Assembly (NCBI GenBank): GCA_028284495.1
Contig: JANQRP010000004.1
Coordinates: 62,001 to 126,000 of the forward strand
Origin: Longimicrobiales bacterium
Lineage (GTDB): Bacteria > Gemmatimonadota > Gemmatimonadetes > Longimicrobiales > Gaopeijiaceae
DNA: 64,000 nt
Direction of reading: 5' to 3'
A program made the position numbers and the translations under genes. The notes under the pieces are model-generated. The model was not told where the DNA came from, ran no database searches, and saw only the letters and a list, made by a program, of their open reading frames with translations. This document shows, piece after piece, positions 36,476-45,219 of this stretch; the first letter of the stretch is position 1, and each line of letters opens with the position of its first letter.

Positions 36476-37563
36476 AAGGACGCTCCTCCGGGATGCTCCC
36501 GCTGGCCCTACTCATCACCACGCTCTGTCTCCTTCTGGGACTCGTCGAGACTGCCCAGGTGCGCCTCGGCGGGGGCGACGTCGTCGAGTCTTCGTGGTGG
36601 GTCGCCTTCTGGCGCGTAGTCCCGTCATGGGCCCTCCTCGGGATGCTGACCCCACTCGTGGTTCTCGCCGTCGATCGCTGGCCCGTGCGAGGCTCCGGTT
36701 GGGCGAGGGCACTGAGTATTCATGTCGCGCTCGCCCTGCCGTTCGCGGCACTGCACCTGTTCCTGACGGCGGTGTGGGGAACCGTCCGGCCAGCGTCCCT
36801 GGGCCTAGGACTCGCATACGGGTTCGACTGGCTGGTGTCGCGGTACTTCGTGTACGACATCCTGGCCTACGGGGCGCTGGCGGGAGTCGTTCACGCCTTC
36901 CGGTACAGAAGGGAAAGCGTCGCCCTGAAGGAGGAAGCGACGGCTCTGGTGTCTGCCCTCCAGGACGCTCAGCGACGGGTCACGGCCGGGAAGCTGGACC
37001 CGCACTTCGTGTTCAACACCATCAATGCGATCGCCGGGCTGGCTGCCCGCGGCGACCGCCCGGAGGTGGTCCGCACGCTGGCGGCGTTCGGGGGCCTCCT
37101 GCGTGCCACGCTCGATGGGCGTCACGACCAACTCGTTCGTATTGCCGACGAGGTGAAACTCGTCGAGAGCTACCTTCAGATTCAGAAGGCGCGATTCGGG
37201 TCACGGCTGCAGACGCGCTGGCACGTCGATCCCGAGGCGATCGAGGACCGGATTCCGAGGCTCGTGCTGCAGACACTGGTGGAGAACGCGATCAACCACG
37301 CGATCTCCAGGAACTCTCGAGGCGGCGAGGTTGGCATTCGCATCGAGCGGACGGACGGGGCCGTGCGGCTCGAAGTCCTTGATCCCGGGACCGGGCGGCC
37401 GGGCCCGCAGCCTGGTGCCGGGGATTCGGGTCTCGGTCTGGACGCCCTCCGAGCGCGACTCGAGACGCACTTCGGGTCGCGCGCCAGCTTCCGGCTCTGC
37501 GCGAGGCCAGAAGGTGGGAGTCAGGCCGTCCTCATCGTGCCGGCTGATTCGGACGCCGGCTAG
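36472..37563 (+). CDS. LytS/YehU-type sensor histidine kinase
   Basis: 363 residues from GTG at 36472 (ATG at 36493 also possible). Four membrane helices fill about residues 8-140 with no periplasmic sensor domain of size. Then a short coiled coil and the His_kinase motif KLDPHFVFNTINAIA with phospho-His178, and an ATPase domain with N-box LVENAINHAI and GLGLDALRARLE. It phosphorylates the LytTR regulator upstream. The signal may be a membrane change or the nearby permeases. Confidence 0.93.
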   Translation: MKGRSSGMLPLALLITTLCLLLGLVETAQVRLGGGDVVESSWWVAFWRVVPSWALLGMLTPLVVLAVDRWPVRGSGWARALSIHVALALPFAALHLFLTAVWGTVRPASLGLGLAYGFDWLVSRYFVYDILAYGALAGVVHAFRYRRESVALKEEATALVSALQDAQRRVTAGKLDPHFVFNTINAIAGLAARGDRPEVVRTLAAFGGLLRATLDGRHDQLVRIADEVKLVESYLQIQKARFGSRLQTRWHVDPEAIEDRIPRLVLQTLVENAINHAISRNSRGGEVGIRIERTDGAVRLEVLDPGTGRPGPQPGAGDSGLGLDALRARLETHFGSRASFRLCARPEGGSQAVLIVPADSDAG

Positions 37564-37587
37564 CTTGCGACCCGGCGCTCGGGAGTC

Positions 37588-38640
37588 TCATCGCCGACGT
37601 ACCGGGCTGAACGCGATCCCGTCCGGTCCACCACCGGCCTCGAGGAACCTCAGGACCTCCATGGTCCGGAGGTCAACGACCACCACACGATTCGCGATCT
37701 TGGCGGAGACCAGAGCCCATCGGCCGTCCGGTGTGATCACGAATCCCTGGGGCGATGGCGCCCCCGGGAGTCCCGCCAGGCCGGCGGCATCCGCAACGTC
37801 GGTGCGTCCCGTCACGCGCCGACTGGCTCGATCAATCGCGATGAGCTCTCCAGCCGCGGGATCGGACACCACGATCGTCGACCCGTCAGGGGTCGAAGCT
37901 AGGCGGTACGGCACGGAGAACCCGGGGATGCGGACAGGAGGCCTGGACGAATCGGCGTCGATTGCGATCACCTCACCGCTCGCCATGCTCCCGGTCCACC
38001 CTTCGCGTCCATCGGGTGAACTGGCGATCCCCTCGGTGCGCTCGCCGGCCGGGAAGGTCGCGGTCGACTCCTGCCCGGTCAGGTCGATTCGGCTGACCGT
38101 ACCATCGACGATGTTGGCGGTCCAGGCCCATCGACCGGTCGCGGAGAGCATATGGCTCGCGCGACCCAGCGTAGGGAGCCGTCGCCGAACGCGCCCGTCG
38201 TCGGTACCGATGACCAGAAGCTCCCCGCTTCGCTCCGCGGTCAGGAGAAGCAGGGAGTCTCCCGGCAGGAAGGCAACGCCGTGCAGCCGCTCGTACCCGT
38301 CGATGACGTGCTCGGCCACGAGTTCGCCAGCGGCGACGTCGATGACCTGCACGATATTCCCGGTCTCCCCCTGCCCGCCGTAGTTGGTCACCACAGCGAG
38401 TGCCCCATCAGCGGAGACGGCCACCTCGTGCGGTGCTTCCCTGCTCGGCACCGTCGCAGTCACGCCCCCGGTGGTGAGGTCCACGAGCCACGTCGATCGA
38501 CCGGACATGTTCGCCACGACGGCGGTGCCGGTTGGCGTGGCCTGGGCGCTCAGTGAGGGCGCCGCCGACAGTATGGCCAAGGCAGCCCAGAGCATGGGTC
38601 GCCGAACGCTGAGCCGCGATGAAGTTCTCTGAGCCGTCAC
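37588..38640 (-). CDS. Secreted YVTN-type beta-propeller protein, second copy
   Basis: 350 residues from GTG at 38640 (GAGG 8 bases upstream); GTG at 38670 and ATG at 38595 are alternatives. A signal peptide ends at SLSAQA. Propeller repeats include GTAVVANMSGRSTWLVDLTT, VAVSADGALAVVTNYGG, ITPDGRWALVSAKIANRVVVV and the closing AGGGPDGIAFSP, which parallels the ending of the copy at 19615-20625. No catalytic motif. It faces the kinase gene convergently. Confidence 0.78.
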   Translation of the reverse strand: MTAQRTSSRLSVRRPMLWAALAILSAAPSLSAQATPTGTAVVANMSGRSTWLVDLTTGGVTATVPSREAPHEVAVSADGALAVVTNYGGQGETGNIVQVIDVAAGELVAEHVIDGYERLHGVAFLPGDSLLLLTAERSGELLVIGTDDGRVRRRLPTLGRASHMLSATGRWAWTANIVDGTVSRIDLTGQESTATFPAGERTEGIASSPDGREGWTGSMASGEVIAIDADSSRPPVRIPGFSVPYRLASTPDGSTIVVSDPAAGELIAIDRASRRVTGRTDVADAAGLAGLPGAPSPQGFVITPDGRWALVSAKIANRVVVVDLRTMEVLRFLEAGGGPDGIAFSPVRRR

Positions 38641-38885
38641 CGGCGGTACCTCGGTCGAGAGTAGGGTCACCCAGACTGTGCGGGTCTCCGACGGCCGCGC
38701 TCGGGCCCGAGTGACGGTCGGCGACGTTACGCGTCGGTCCGCGCCGAGCCCGGGGCGATCCGCTCACATTGCCCGTCCCGCGACTCATACCGCCGAACCG
38801 CGAGTCACCCCATCGAGCAAGTCTGCGACGCCCTCGGATCCGACTGTGGACGGTCATCGAACGTGCCGCCCGCTCCGCTCCGACC

Positions 38886-39338
38886 ATGCTCCAGCCGAAC
38901 CCCCGTCTGCTCCGGGTCGTCCTCCTAGCCGTCACGACGCTCTCGCCTTCGGTCGTCACGGCTCAGACACCGCAGGACGCCACCGCTCAGGTCGAAGCGG
39001 TTCTCGACCGCCTCGTCGACAGCTGGAATACCGACGACCTGACCGCCCACGTCGCCGAGTACGCCGAGGACGCGACGTACACACTGCCTCGGGGGGTGGT
39101 CCGGGGACGAGATGCCATTCGCCGCGCGCTGAGCGGCTTCGAGACACCGGATGGCCTCAGAGGCGTGTTGGCCTTCGACGGGGTCGCCGTTCGATTCCTC
39201 GGTGACGGTGCCGCCCTGGCGACAGGTCGGTTCGTCCTCGAGTTCGAGGAGGACGCGCGAACGTCTTCGGGCCGCTTCTCGCTGGTCCTGGTTCGGCGCG
39301 GTGACGTCTGGGTCATCGTCCACGACCACTCCTCGTGA
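38886..39338 (+). CDS. Secreted SnoaL/NTF2-like protein (DUF4440 type)
   Basis: 150 residues. A signal peptide ends at VVTAQT. The mature part has the NTF2-like cone pattern: VLDRLVDSWNTDDLTAHVAEY, ATYTLPRGVVRGRDAIRRAL, and a closing sheet ATGRFVLEFEED and RFSLVLVRRGDVWVIVHDH. Such proteins are often ligand-binding or of unknown role. It overlaps permease 3 by 4 bases (GTGA), so the two are coupled. Confidence 0.83.
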   Translation: MLQPNPRLLRVVLLAVTTLSPSVVTAQTPQDATAQVEAVLDRLVDSWNTDDLTAHVAEYAEDATYTLPRGVVRGRDAIRRALSGFETPDGLRGVLAFDGVAVRFLGDGAALATGRFVLEFEEDARTSSGRFSLVLVRRGDVWVIVHDHSS

Positions 39339-41803
39339 ACCAGCTCGGCCACTCACTCCGGGGGCTGCTCAGGCGCCCCGTATTCACGACCGTCGCCGTC
39401 GGCACGGTCGCTCTCGGGTTCTCCGTGAACGCCCTCGTCTTCAGCGTGGCACGAGCCGTCCTGGTCGACCCGCTGCCGTGGCCTGACGGCTCACGTCTCG
39501 TGCACGTCTCCGGAGTCCGGTTGCCCTCCGAAGCGGGCGGCGAAGGTCCGTCGCCCTACCCGATGTCCTACCTGGATATCCGCGATCTTGCCGAGTCGGT
39601 GTCGGGGTCGGTGGACCTGGTCCCGAGGACCGGCGCGCGCTCCTTCAATCTGTTCGCGGACGGCAACTCGGAGAATGTGCGGGGAGAACTCGTCGGCTCG
39701 GCGTACTTCCCGATGCTCGGCCTCGTACCCGTCCACGGCCGCGTCCTCGATCCGTCCGAGGATGTCGAGGGGGAGCACAGGGTGGTCGTGATCGGCCACG
39801 ACCTCTGGTCTCGACGGTTCGGATCGGACCCATCCGCCGTGGGTCGGACGCTGGACCTCGACGGGCGAACGTTCGAGATCGTGGGCGTCGCACCCCCCCG
39901 GTTCAGGGGGCTCTCCGACGAGGCGGAGCTGTGGATGCCGATTTCCATGGCATCGGCGCTGTACGGTCCCTTCTACCTGGAGAGCCGTCAGTTTCGCTGG
40001 CTGAGCGCGATCGGACGCCGGGCGAGAGAAGCGCCACTCGAGCGCGTAGACACCGAACTCAGGCGAGCCGCTGAAGACCTTCGCGAGGCCTTTCCTCAGA
40101 CCAACGACCGGATCGACGTGGAGGCGATCGGGCTGACGACCCACATGCTCGGGGACATCCAACCCCGAGTCCTCATCCTGTGGGGGGCTGCGGGATTGGT
40201 GCTACTGATCGCAACCGCCAACGTGTCCGCGCTGCTGCTCGCAAGGGGAGTATCCACCTCGCGGGAGACCGCAATTCGCAGCGCACTCGGGGCCGATCGA
40301 TGGTCACTCGCCAGCGTCCCACTGACGGAAGGCCTGGCGATCGCCGGCCTCGGCCTGGTCCTGGGCCTGGTGGCCGCGATCGGGTTGATCGGTCCGGCGG
40401 CGCGCTCGGCCGGGCCGCTCCTGCCGGGCTTCGTCGAGGTCCGCATCGACCCCGCTGTCACCATCGTCGTGGTCCTCGTCGCGTGCCTCGTGTCGCTGCT
40501 CGCAGCCGCGATCCCGGCGCTGATCGCGTCGAGGGTGTCCGCGCTCGCCGCCCTCACCCACGAAGGGCGGTCGCCCGGGCCCGGACGTCGGCACCGGAGG
40601 CTGTTCAGTGGTCTCGTCGTCTCCCAGATCGCAGTGGCCTCGGCGCTGGCCGTGTCCGTGACACTGCTGGTGCGAGGTTTCCAGAACCTGATGAATGAAG
40701 ATCTGGGGTTCGATCCGGCAGGCCTTGTAATGGCAACCGTCGATCTGAAGGCGCCACGCTTTCAGCCCAACACGGCGTTCCGCTCCTTCACGCGCGAGCT
40801 TCACGATCGGGCATCCGCCCTGAATGGTGTGGAAGCGGCAGCTCTCGTCGGGCCGCAACGACCCGTGGGGGACTGGAACAGCGCCGAGGTGTCCGTTGAG
40901 GCTCGGACGGAGGCCGGCTTCGACCCGAACGGGCTCGTCGCCATCACCCACTCGGTCACCCCGGGCTACTTCGACGCCCTGGGTATCGAGCTCCTACGGG
41001 GCCGAGACTTCACGAACGAGGACACGGGAGAGACGCAATCCCCGCTGGTCATCGTGGTGAATCGGACGTTCGCCGACCGGTACCTCGAGGGCCGAGGAAT
41101 CGGGGCGCGCGTCAAGCTCTCCCGCCCGGACCAGAACGGGCCCGTCGCCACGGTCATCGGCGTCGTCGAGGATGTACGGGACGGCGGACCCGGAGCGGAG
41201 CCGAGGCCCTCGGATCTTCAGGTGTACTACTCAGTGTACCAGATCCTCCCGCGACTCCCGCCCCTACTGACTCTGGTTGCGCGAGCGGGAGGCGGTGAGC
41301 CGCTGGCCCTAGCGCCCGGAGTACGGGGCCTGACGATGGACTGGGCCCCGGACGTTCCACTCTTCGATGTGGAGTCGATGCCGGGGGTCATCCGGAGCCA
41401 GACGACGACGCAGCGATTCCTGGTGATCCTCATGGTGGCGTTCTCTGTTCTCGCCGGGCTGCTGTCCGCCGGAGGACTGTTCGGGATGGTGTCATACTCG
41501 GTCGCGCAGCAAACCCACGACATCGGTGTGCGAATGGCGATCGGCGCCAGCCCTCGCCATGTACAGTGGCGCGTGGTTCGGGGAGCGGTCGGCCTTGCTG
41601 TCCTCGGTGTCGCCTCCGGGTTCGCGCTGGCCATGGCGGTTGTCGGCCTCATCGAGCCGCACCTCCACGGCGTCCGTGCCGATCGTGTCGGGTTGTGGGT
41701 CGGTGCCGCCGTCGCCGTCCTGGGCATCGCCGCTATCGCCGCCGCGGTTCCTGCACGCCGCGCCTCGAAGGTGGATCCTGCGGTGAGTCTGGATCCGGCC
41801 TGA
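39335..41803 (+). CDS. Duplicated orphan FtsX/MacB-type permease (ADOP family), copy 3
   Basis: 822 residues from GTG at 39335. It opens LGHSLRGLLRRPVFTTVAVG and has VALGFSVNALVFSVARAVLV in the first helix. The two MacB-like periplasmic domains and two FtsX cores are in the standard order, with LVLLIATANVSALLLARGVST and the second-core VSYSVAQQTHDIGVRMAIG; the tail is ASKVDPAVSLDPA. It is more divergent than copies 1 and 2. No ATPase partner adjoins it. Confidence 0.92.
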   Translation: MNQLGHSLRGLLRRPVFTTVAVGTVALGFSVNALVFSVARAVLVDPLPWPDGSRLVHVSGVRLPSEAGGEGPSPYPMSYLDIRDLAESVSGSVDLVPRTGARSFNLFADGNSENVRGELVGSAYFPMLGLVPVHGRVLDPSEDVEGEHRVVVIGHDLWSRRFGSDPSAVGRTLDLDGRTFEIVGVAPPRFRGLSDEAELWMPISMASALYGPFYLESRQFRWLSAIGRRAREAPLERVDTELRRAAEDLREAFPQTNDRIDVEAIGLTTHMLGDIQPRVLILWGAAGLVLLIATANVSALLLARGVSTSRETAIRSALGADRWSLASVPLTEGLAIAGLGLVLGLVAAIGLIGPAARSAGPLLPGFVEVRIDPAVTIVVVLVACLVSLLAAAIPALIASRVSALAALTHEGRSPGPGRRHRRLFSGLVVSQIAVASALAVSVTLLVRGFQNLMNEDLGFDPAGLVMATVDLKAPRFQPNTAFRSFTRELHDRASALNGVEAAALVGPQRPVGDWNSAEVSVEARTEAGFDPNGLVAITHSVTPGYFDALGIELLRGRDFTNEDTGETQSPLVIVVNRTFADRYLEGRGIGARVKLSRPDQNGPVATVIGVVEDVRDGGPGAEPRPSDLQVYYSVYQILPRLPPLLTLVARAGGGEPLALAPGVRGLTMDWAPDVPLFDVESMPGVIRSQTTTQRFLVILMVAFSVLAGLLSAGGLFGMVSYSVAQQTHDIGVRMAIGASPRHVQWRVVRGAVGLAVLGVASGFALAMAVVGLIEPHLHGVRADRVGLWVGAAVAVLGIAAIAAAVPARRASKVDPAVSLDPA

Positions 41804-41822
41804 CAAGCTATCCAGGCCGACC

Positions 41823-42241
41823 ATGGCGAGACGATACGCGGACGGCGAGGTCGAAAGGGTCCTCGATCTGGCGACGGGCGGGCGCGGCGCCGCCTGCCAG
41901 GCCAGGGGTCCGACTGCGGACGAGATGCGGCAAACTGGTGCGGCAGCCGGAATCCCGACTGAGGCGGTGGATCTCGCGATGATGAGGCTCGACCGCTCGC
42001 GTGACGGGGTGAGCGAGGGCCGCTCAGCGAGGGCGTTTCGGGTCAAGGGGCAGGCCGATCGTCGCGACCTCGACAGACTCGCCCGCTCTCTGCGGCGCCG
42101 CGCACCGCGTGGAGACGTCGGGTGCAGCGGCTGGAGCTCGAAGCGGACGACGTTGCGATCGAACTGGCGCGGACGCTCAAGCAGCGATGTGCGTCGGACT
42201 CCGGACACCATGGCGAGGAACGTGACTCACTCGATACGTGA
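41823..42241 (+). pseudogene. Remnant of a small helical protein, frameshifted
   Basis: The first frame reads RRYADGEVERVLDLAT, then ADEMRQTGAAAGIPTEAVDLAM, matching the common N-terminal domain with an E-V-x-x-I-L start and a GI-x-x-E-A-V-x-x-A helix. Past about 42100 protein-like sequence continues only in another frame from 42122 (VQRLELEADDVAIELARTLK) and stops at 42241. This is best read as a decayed gene with at least one frameshift. Confidence 0.5.
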
Positions 42242-42245
42242 CCCG

Positions 42246-42515
42246 ATGATTTCAACACACCTGCGCGCTGCCGCCGCCGTGATCGCCATCCTCGCCGCAT
42301 CGGGGTGCGGCCGAACACTGAGTGGCGGATCTCCTCCGGTTTCCACCGAGTCGTGCCAGGAAGGCCGGATCGAGGTGATGATCCTCGGTACGTTCCACTT
42401 CGCCCAGCAGGACGAGGTGGATCCGCTTTCGAGCCGGTGTCAGACGGAGCTTGCGGCGATCCTCGACAGGCTCGAGGAGTTCGCCCCGGGCCGCATCGCC
42501 TCTTCGTTGTCGTAG
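42246..42515 (+). pseudogene. Truncated DUF5694-like lipoprotein
   Basis: 89 residues: a lipoprotein signal (AAAAVIAILAASGCGRT), then IEVMILGTFHFAQQDEVD and QTELAAILDRLEEFAPGRIA, which match the beginning of DUF5694 proteins (LGTFHFA followed by PTKIAVE). Full members have over 200 residues. Homology ends at GRIA and the frame stops at TAG 42513, so the gene is cut, probably by a rearrangement at about 42495. Confidence 0.6.
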
Positions 42516-42593
42516 GTGGTTCGCACGTTCGGGTCCTCCGCCAGATCGTCGATGCGGTGCCACAGTTCTGTTCCGCAAGTGTTCTGCCCTATC

Positions 42594-44021
42594 TCACGGG
42601 AGAGGCGTGACCGGAGGTGGGGACGGTTGACGGGGCATCGGCTCGAGTCGGACGCCCGGGGCCCTGGATGGGCTTCGGTACCACGCCTCGCCAAGCTCGG
42701 ATAGCGAGCGATACCGGACGTCCGCCCACCCGAGCGACCCTCCACCGCTCGCGATAAGGCCCCACGGCCCCGCGAGCTCGACGCCGGCGTCTACCGGGTC
42801 GAGTTCGAGGAGACCCGTTCGCACCCTGATCGACGATGAGTCGACCTCAATGTGGAGTGGGACGGGCGCGCGCCATATCGAGTCCGAGGCGATCGCGACC
42901 TTGGCCAGAACCTCGCGGGGTTCGTTCCGCACCACCTGCACGCTCTCGCGATCCACGCGTACGAACCCCCATATGCCGTCGTCACCCTCCAGGGTCACCG
43001 CGCCCGTTGGGTCGGCGCCCCGCAGATGAACGTCCATACTCAGGCTCCAGTTCCGACCGGAGCCCTGTCTACGCAACGCCAGCGCGCCGCCCATGAACGG
43101 ATGTTGGACCCATACGTCTTCGGATGTGTCGAGGGATCGAGCCTCCTCCCACCACGCGGGCCGCGCCGCACGGAGCGTCCGGCGGAGCGCGTCCGCGATT
43201 CTCTCGTGTCCCCCGACGGCGGCGATGAATGCGTCGGCGACCGCCTCCTCGTTCCCCCCCGTGTTGTGCGTTGCCACGACGACCCGCAGCGCCTCCCTGA
43301 CAGCCGCCGGGTCCGAAGCCACCAGACCTCGGAAGATCACCGCCTCGAGGGCATACACGTCGCCGGCTGACAGCCCCCCGGTGTCGCCTCCAAGAAAGTC
43401 TCGCAAGTCCACGCGGTCGTCATCGAGAAGGGCGAGAGATCGGACGAAGTACGTGGACCACAACGGATCCTCGCCCGGATCAGCTGGCATTCTTCCCATC
43501 GCCGTCCGTGCCTCCGTCTCGACGTGAATCGCGAGGCCCTCCTCGATCCACCTCGGTACGCGGCGCGGGGGCGGCATCGCCGCGTACGAGGCGAGGTGGG
43601 ACGCCTCGTGTGCCGCCAGCCGGAGCGTCTGAAGGGGCAGGCCCCACTCGCCGACCTCCGCGTCGGTGACGGGGGGCTGGACCGCGACCACCGAGAGCCT
43701 TGGTCTGGGAGTCGAGAAGGCGAGGTTCGTTCGAAATCGACCCCGGGCGATGCGTGACTCGATCTCGACATACTCGTCTTCGTCGCGGGCGAGATGGAGG
43801 CGTCCTACATGATCCGCCTCAATGCCGAGCCATTCCGCCGCAATCTCCACCGCGTGGTCGGCGAACAGCGATGCCTCGTCGTTCGCCGGCTCGCAGGCGG
43901 TCGCGCAGGTCACGTCGACGAACCGGCCGTTCGTGATGTCGGCCTGCCCGATGGAGGTGTGGGGCGAGCATGCGAGCACGACCACGACCGAGGAGAGGGC
44001 GACCAGAGCGAGCCGCTTCAC
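42594..44021 (-). CDS. Lipoprotein with gluzincin-like HExxH motif
   Basis: 475 residues from GTG at 44021, which has GGAGG upstream. Lipobox in VVVVLACSPH. The zinc motif HEASH is at about 138-142, and a WIEEGLAIHVE segment 20 residues on gives the third ligand Glu, as in DUF1570-type peptidases. The last 170 residues form a beta-rich domain (WSLSMDVHLRGADPTGAVTL). It is probably an envelope metallopeptidase of unknown target. It ends 24 bases before the selD stop on the same strand. Confidence 0.75.
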   Translation of the reverse strand: MKRLALVALSSVVVVLACSPHTSIGQADITNGRFVDVTCATACEPANDEASLFADHAVEIAAEWLGIEADHVGRLHLARDEDEYVEIESRIARGRFRTNLAFSTPRPRLSVVAVQPPVTDAEVGEWGLPLQTLRLAAHEASHLASYAAMPPPRRVPRWIEEGLAIHVETEARTAMGRMPADPGEDPLWSTYFVRSLALLDDDRVDLRDFLGGDTGGLSAGDVYALEAVIFRGLVASDPAAVREALRVVVATHNTGGNEEAVADAFIAAVGGHERIADALRRTLRAARPAWWEEARSLDTSEDVWVQHPFMGGALALRRQGSGRNWSLSMDVHLRGADPTGAVTLEGDDGIWGFVRVDRESVQVVRNEPREVLAKVAIASDSIWRAPVPLHIEVDSSSIRVRTGLLELDPVDAGVELAGPWGLIASGGGSLGWADVRYRSLSELGEAWYRSPSRAPGVRLEPMPRQPSPPPVTPLP

Positions 44022-44045
44022 CCGGCCTCCTCCACGGGCCACGGG

Positions 44046-45107
44046 CTAGAGCACCCGGATCGTGCCCGGACCGTCATTGGTCAGGCGGCCGATCGCGGCA
44101 GCCCGCAGCCCTGCGGCGACGAGGTCGTCGACCAGCGACTCCGCGCGGTCGGGGTTCGCGCAGAATAGCAGCCCGCCGGACGTCTGGGCGTCGGCGAGCA
44201 GGACGCGCGTGATTTCGTCGACGCCCCGGGCGAAGCTCGTGTCGGACGAGACGTCGTCCAGATTCCGGCGCGTCCCTCCCGGCACGTGACCCGCCTCGGC
44301 GAGCACGGCCGCGCTGCTCAGAACCGGCACGTCGGCGGCGCGAAGCTCGGCCCCCATGCCGGAGGCCCGGCAGAGCGCGCGAAGGTGGCCGAGAAGGCCG
44401 TACCCGGTCACGTCGGTTCCTGCACGGACCTCGTAGCTGCGGGCGATCCGTGCGGCCTCGGCGTTGAGCGTCGCCATCTGCTCGACCGCGCTCGCGATCG
44501 TCGCGTCGTCCACGGCCGCCCGCTTGATCGCGGTGGTGATCACCCCGATCCCCAACGGTTTGGTGAGGATCAGCACGTCGCCCGGGCGGCCGGCGGCGTT
44601 GGTGACGAGGCGATCGGGGTGCACCTCCCCGACCGCCACCAGGCCGTACTTCGGCTCCGGATCGTCGATCGAGTGGCCACCCAGGATGGGTACGCCGGCC
44701 TCGCGTGCGATCTCTGCACCGCCCGCGATGATCTCCTCCGCGACCCCCGTGCCGAGGTGCTCGCGGGGGAAGGCGAAGAGGTTGAGCGCGAAGAGGGGCT
44801 CGGCGCCCATGGCGTAGATGTCCGACAGCGCGTTGGCGGCGGCGATGCGACCGAAATCGCGTCCGTCGTCCACCACCGGACCGAAGAAGTCGAGCGACAC
44901 CACGAGGGCCCGGTCGTCGGCGAGCAGATACACGCCGGCGTCGTCCCCCGTCGAGGCATCGACGAGGGATCGGGGGTCCTCCACCGGAATGAGGTGACGC
45001 AGAACCTGCGACAGCTCGGACATGCCGAGCTTGCAGGCTCAGCCGGCGCCGTGGCTCAGCTGGGTCAGCCGGAGGCGCGGGCGCTCGTCACGGGGCGTGT
45101 CGCTCAT
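44046..45107 (-). CDS. selD: Selenide, water dikinase SelD, selenocysteine-containing
   Basis: 353 residues when the TGA at 45041-45039 is read as selenocysteine. SelD makes selenophosphate from selenide and ATP. From ATG at 45107 the frame gives RLRLTQLSHGAG-Sec-ACKLG, aligning with the catalytic HGAGCGCK of other SelD proteins; Sec23 replaces the active-site Cys, and Lys26 is present. Then come VSLDFFGPVVDD, the DFGRIAAANALSDIYAMG block and GGHSIDDPEPKYG. Starting at the downstream ATG (45023) would delete the whole active site. A SECIS-like hairpin follows the TGA. Promoter and ribosome site are not obvious. Confidence 0.93.
45005..45037 (-). promoter_or_regulatory. Bacterial SECIS-like hairpin of selD
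   Basis: Directly after the TGA the minus-strand transcript folds as CCTGC-AA-GCTCGG-CATGT-CCGAGC-TGTC-GCAGG: a 6-pair upper stem with a 5-base loop above a 5-pair lower stem, separated by a small internal loop. It starts 2 bases after the UGA, close to where SelB-binding SECIS elements lie in bacterial selenoprotein genes. Confidence 0.8.
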
Positions 45108-45219
45108 CGATCGAACGTCGGGTGGGTGGTTCGCGGAAACAGGCGGACGGCATAGTGTAGATAGAGAGGTCCCGATCGCACATGCCTCCCGACAGCACGC
45201 CCGACCTGCCGAGACACCC

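Noticed and set aside
42480..42610. Protein-like minus-strand frame (TELWHRIDDLAEDPNVR)
   Set aside because: Short, no start or family match, and partly overlaps the lipoprotein remnant; kept only as a hint of an inversion.
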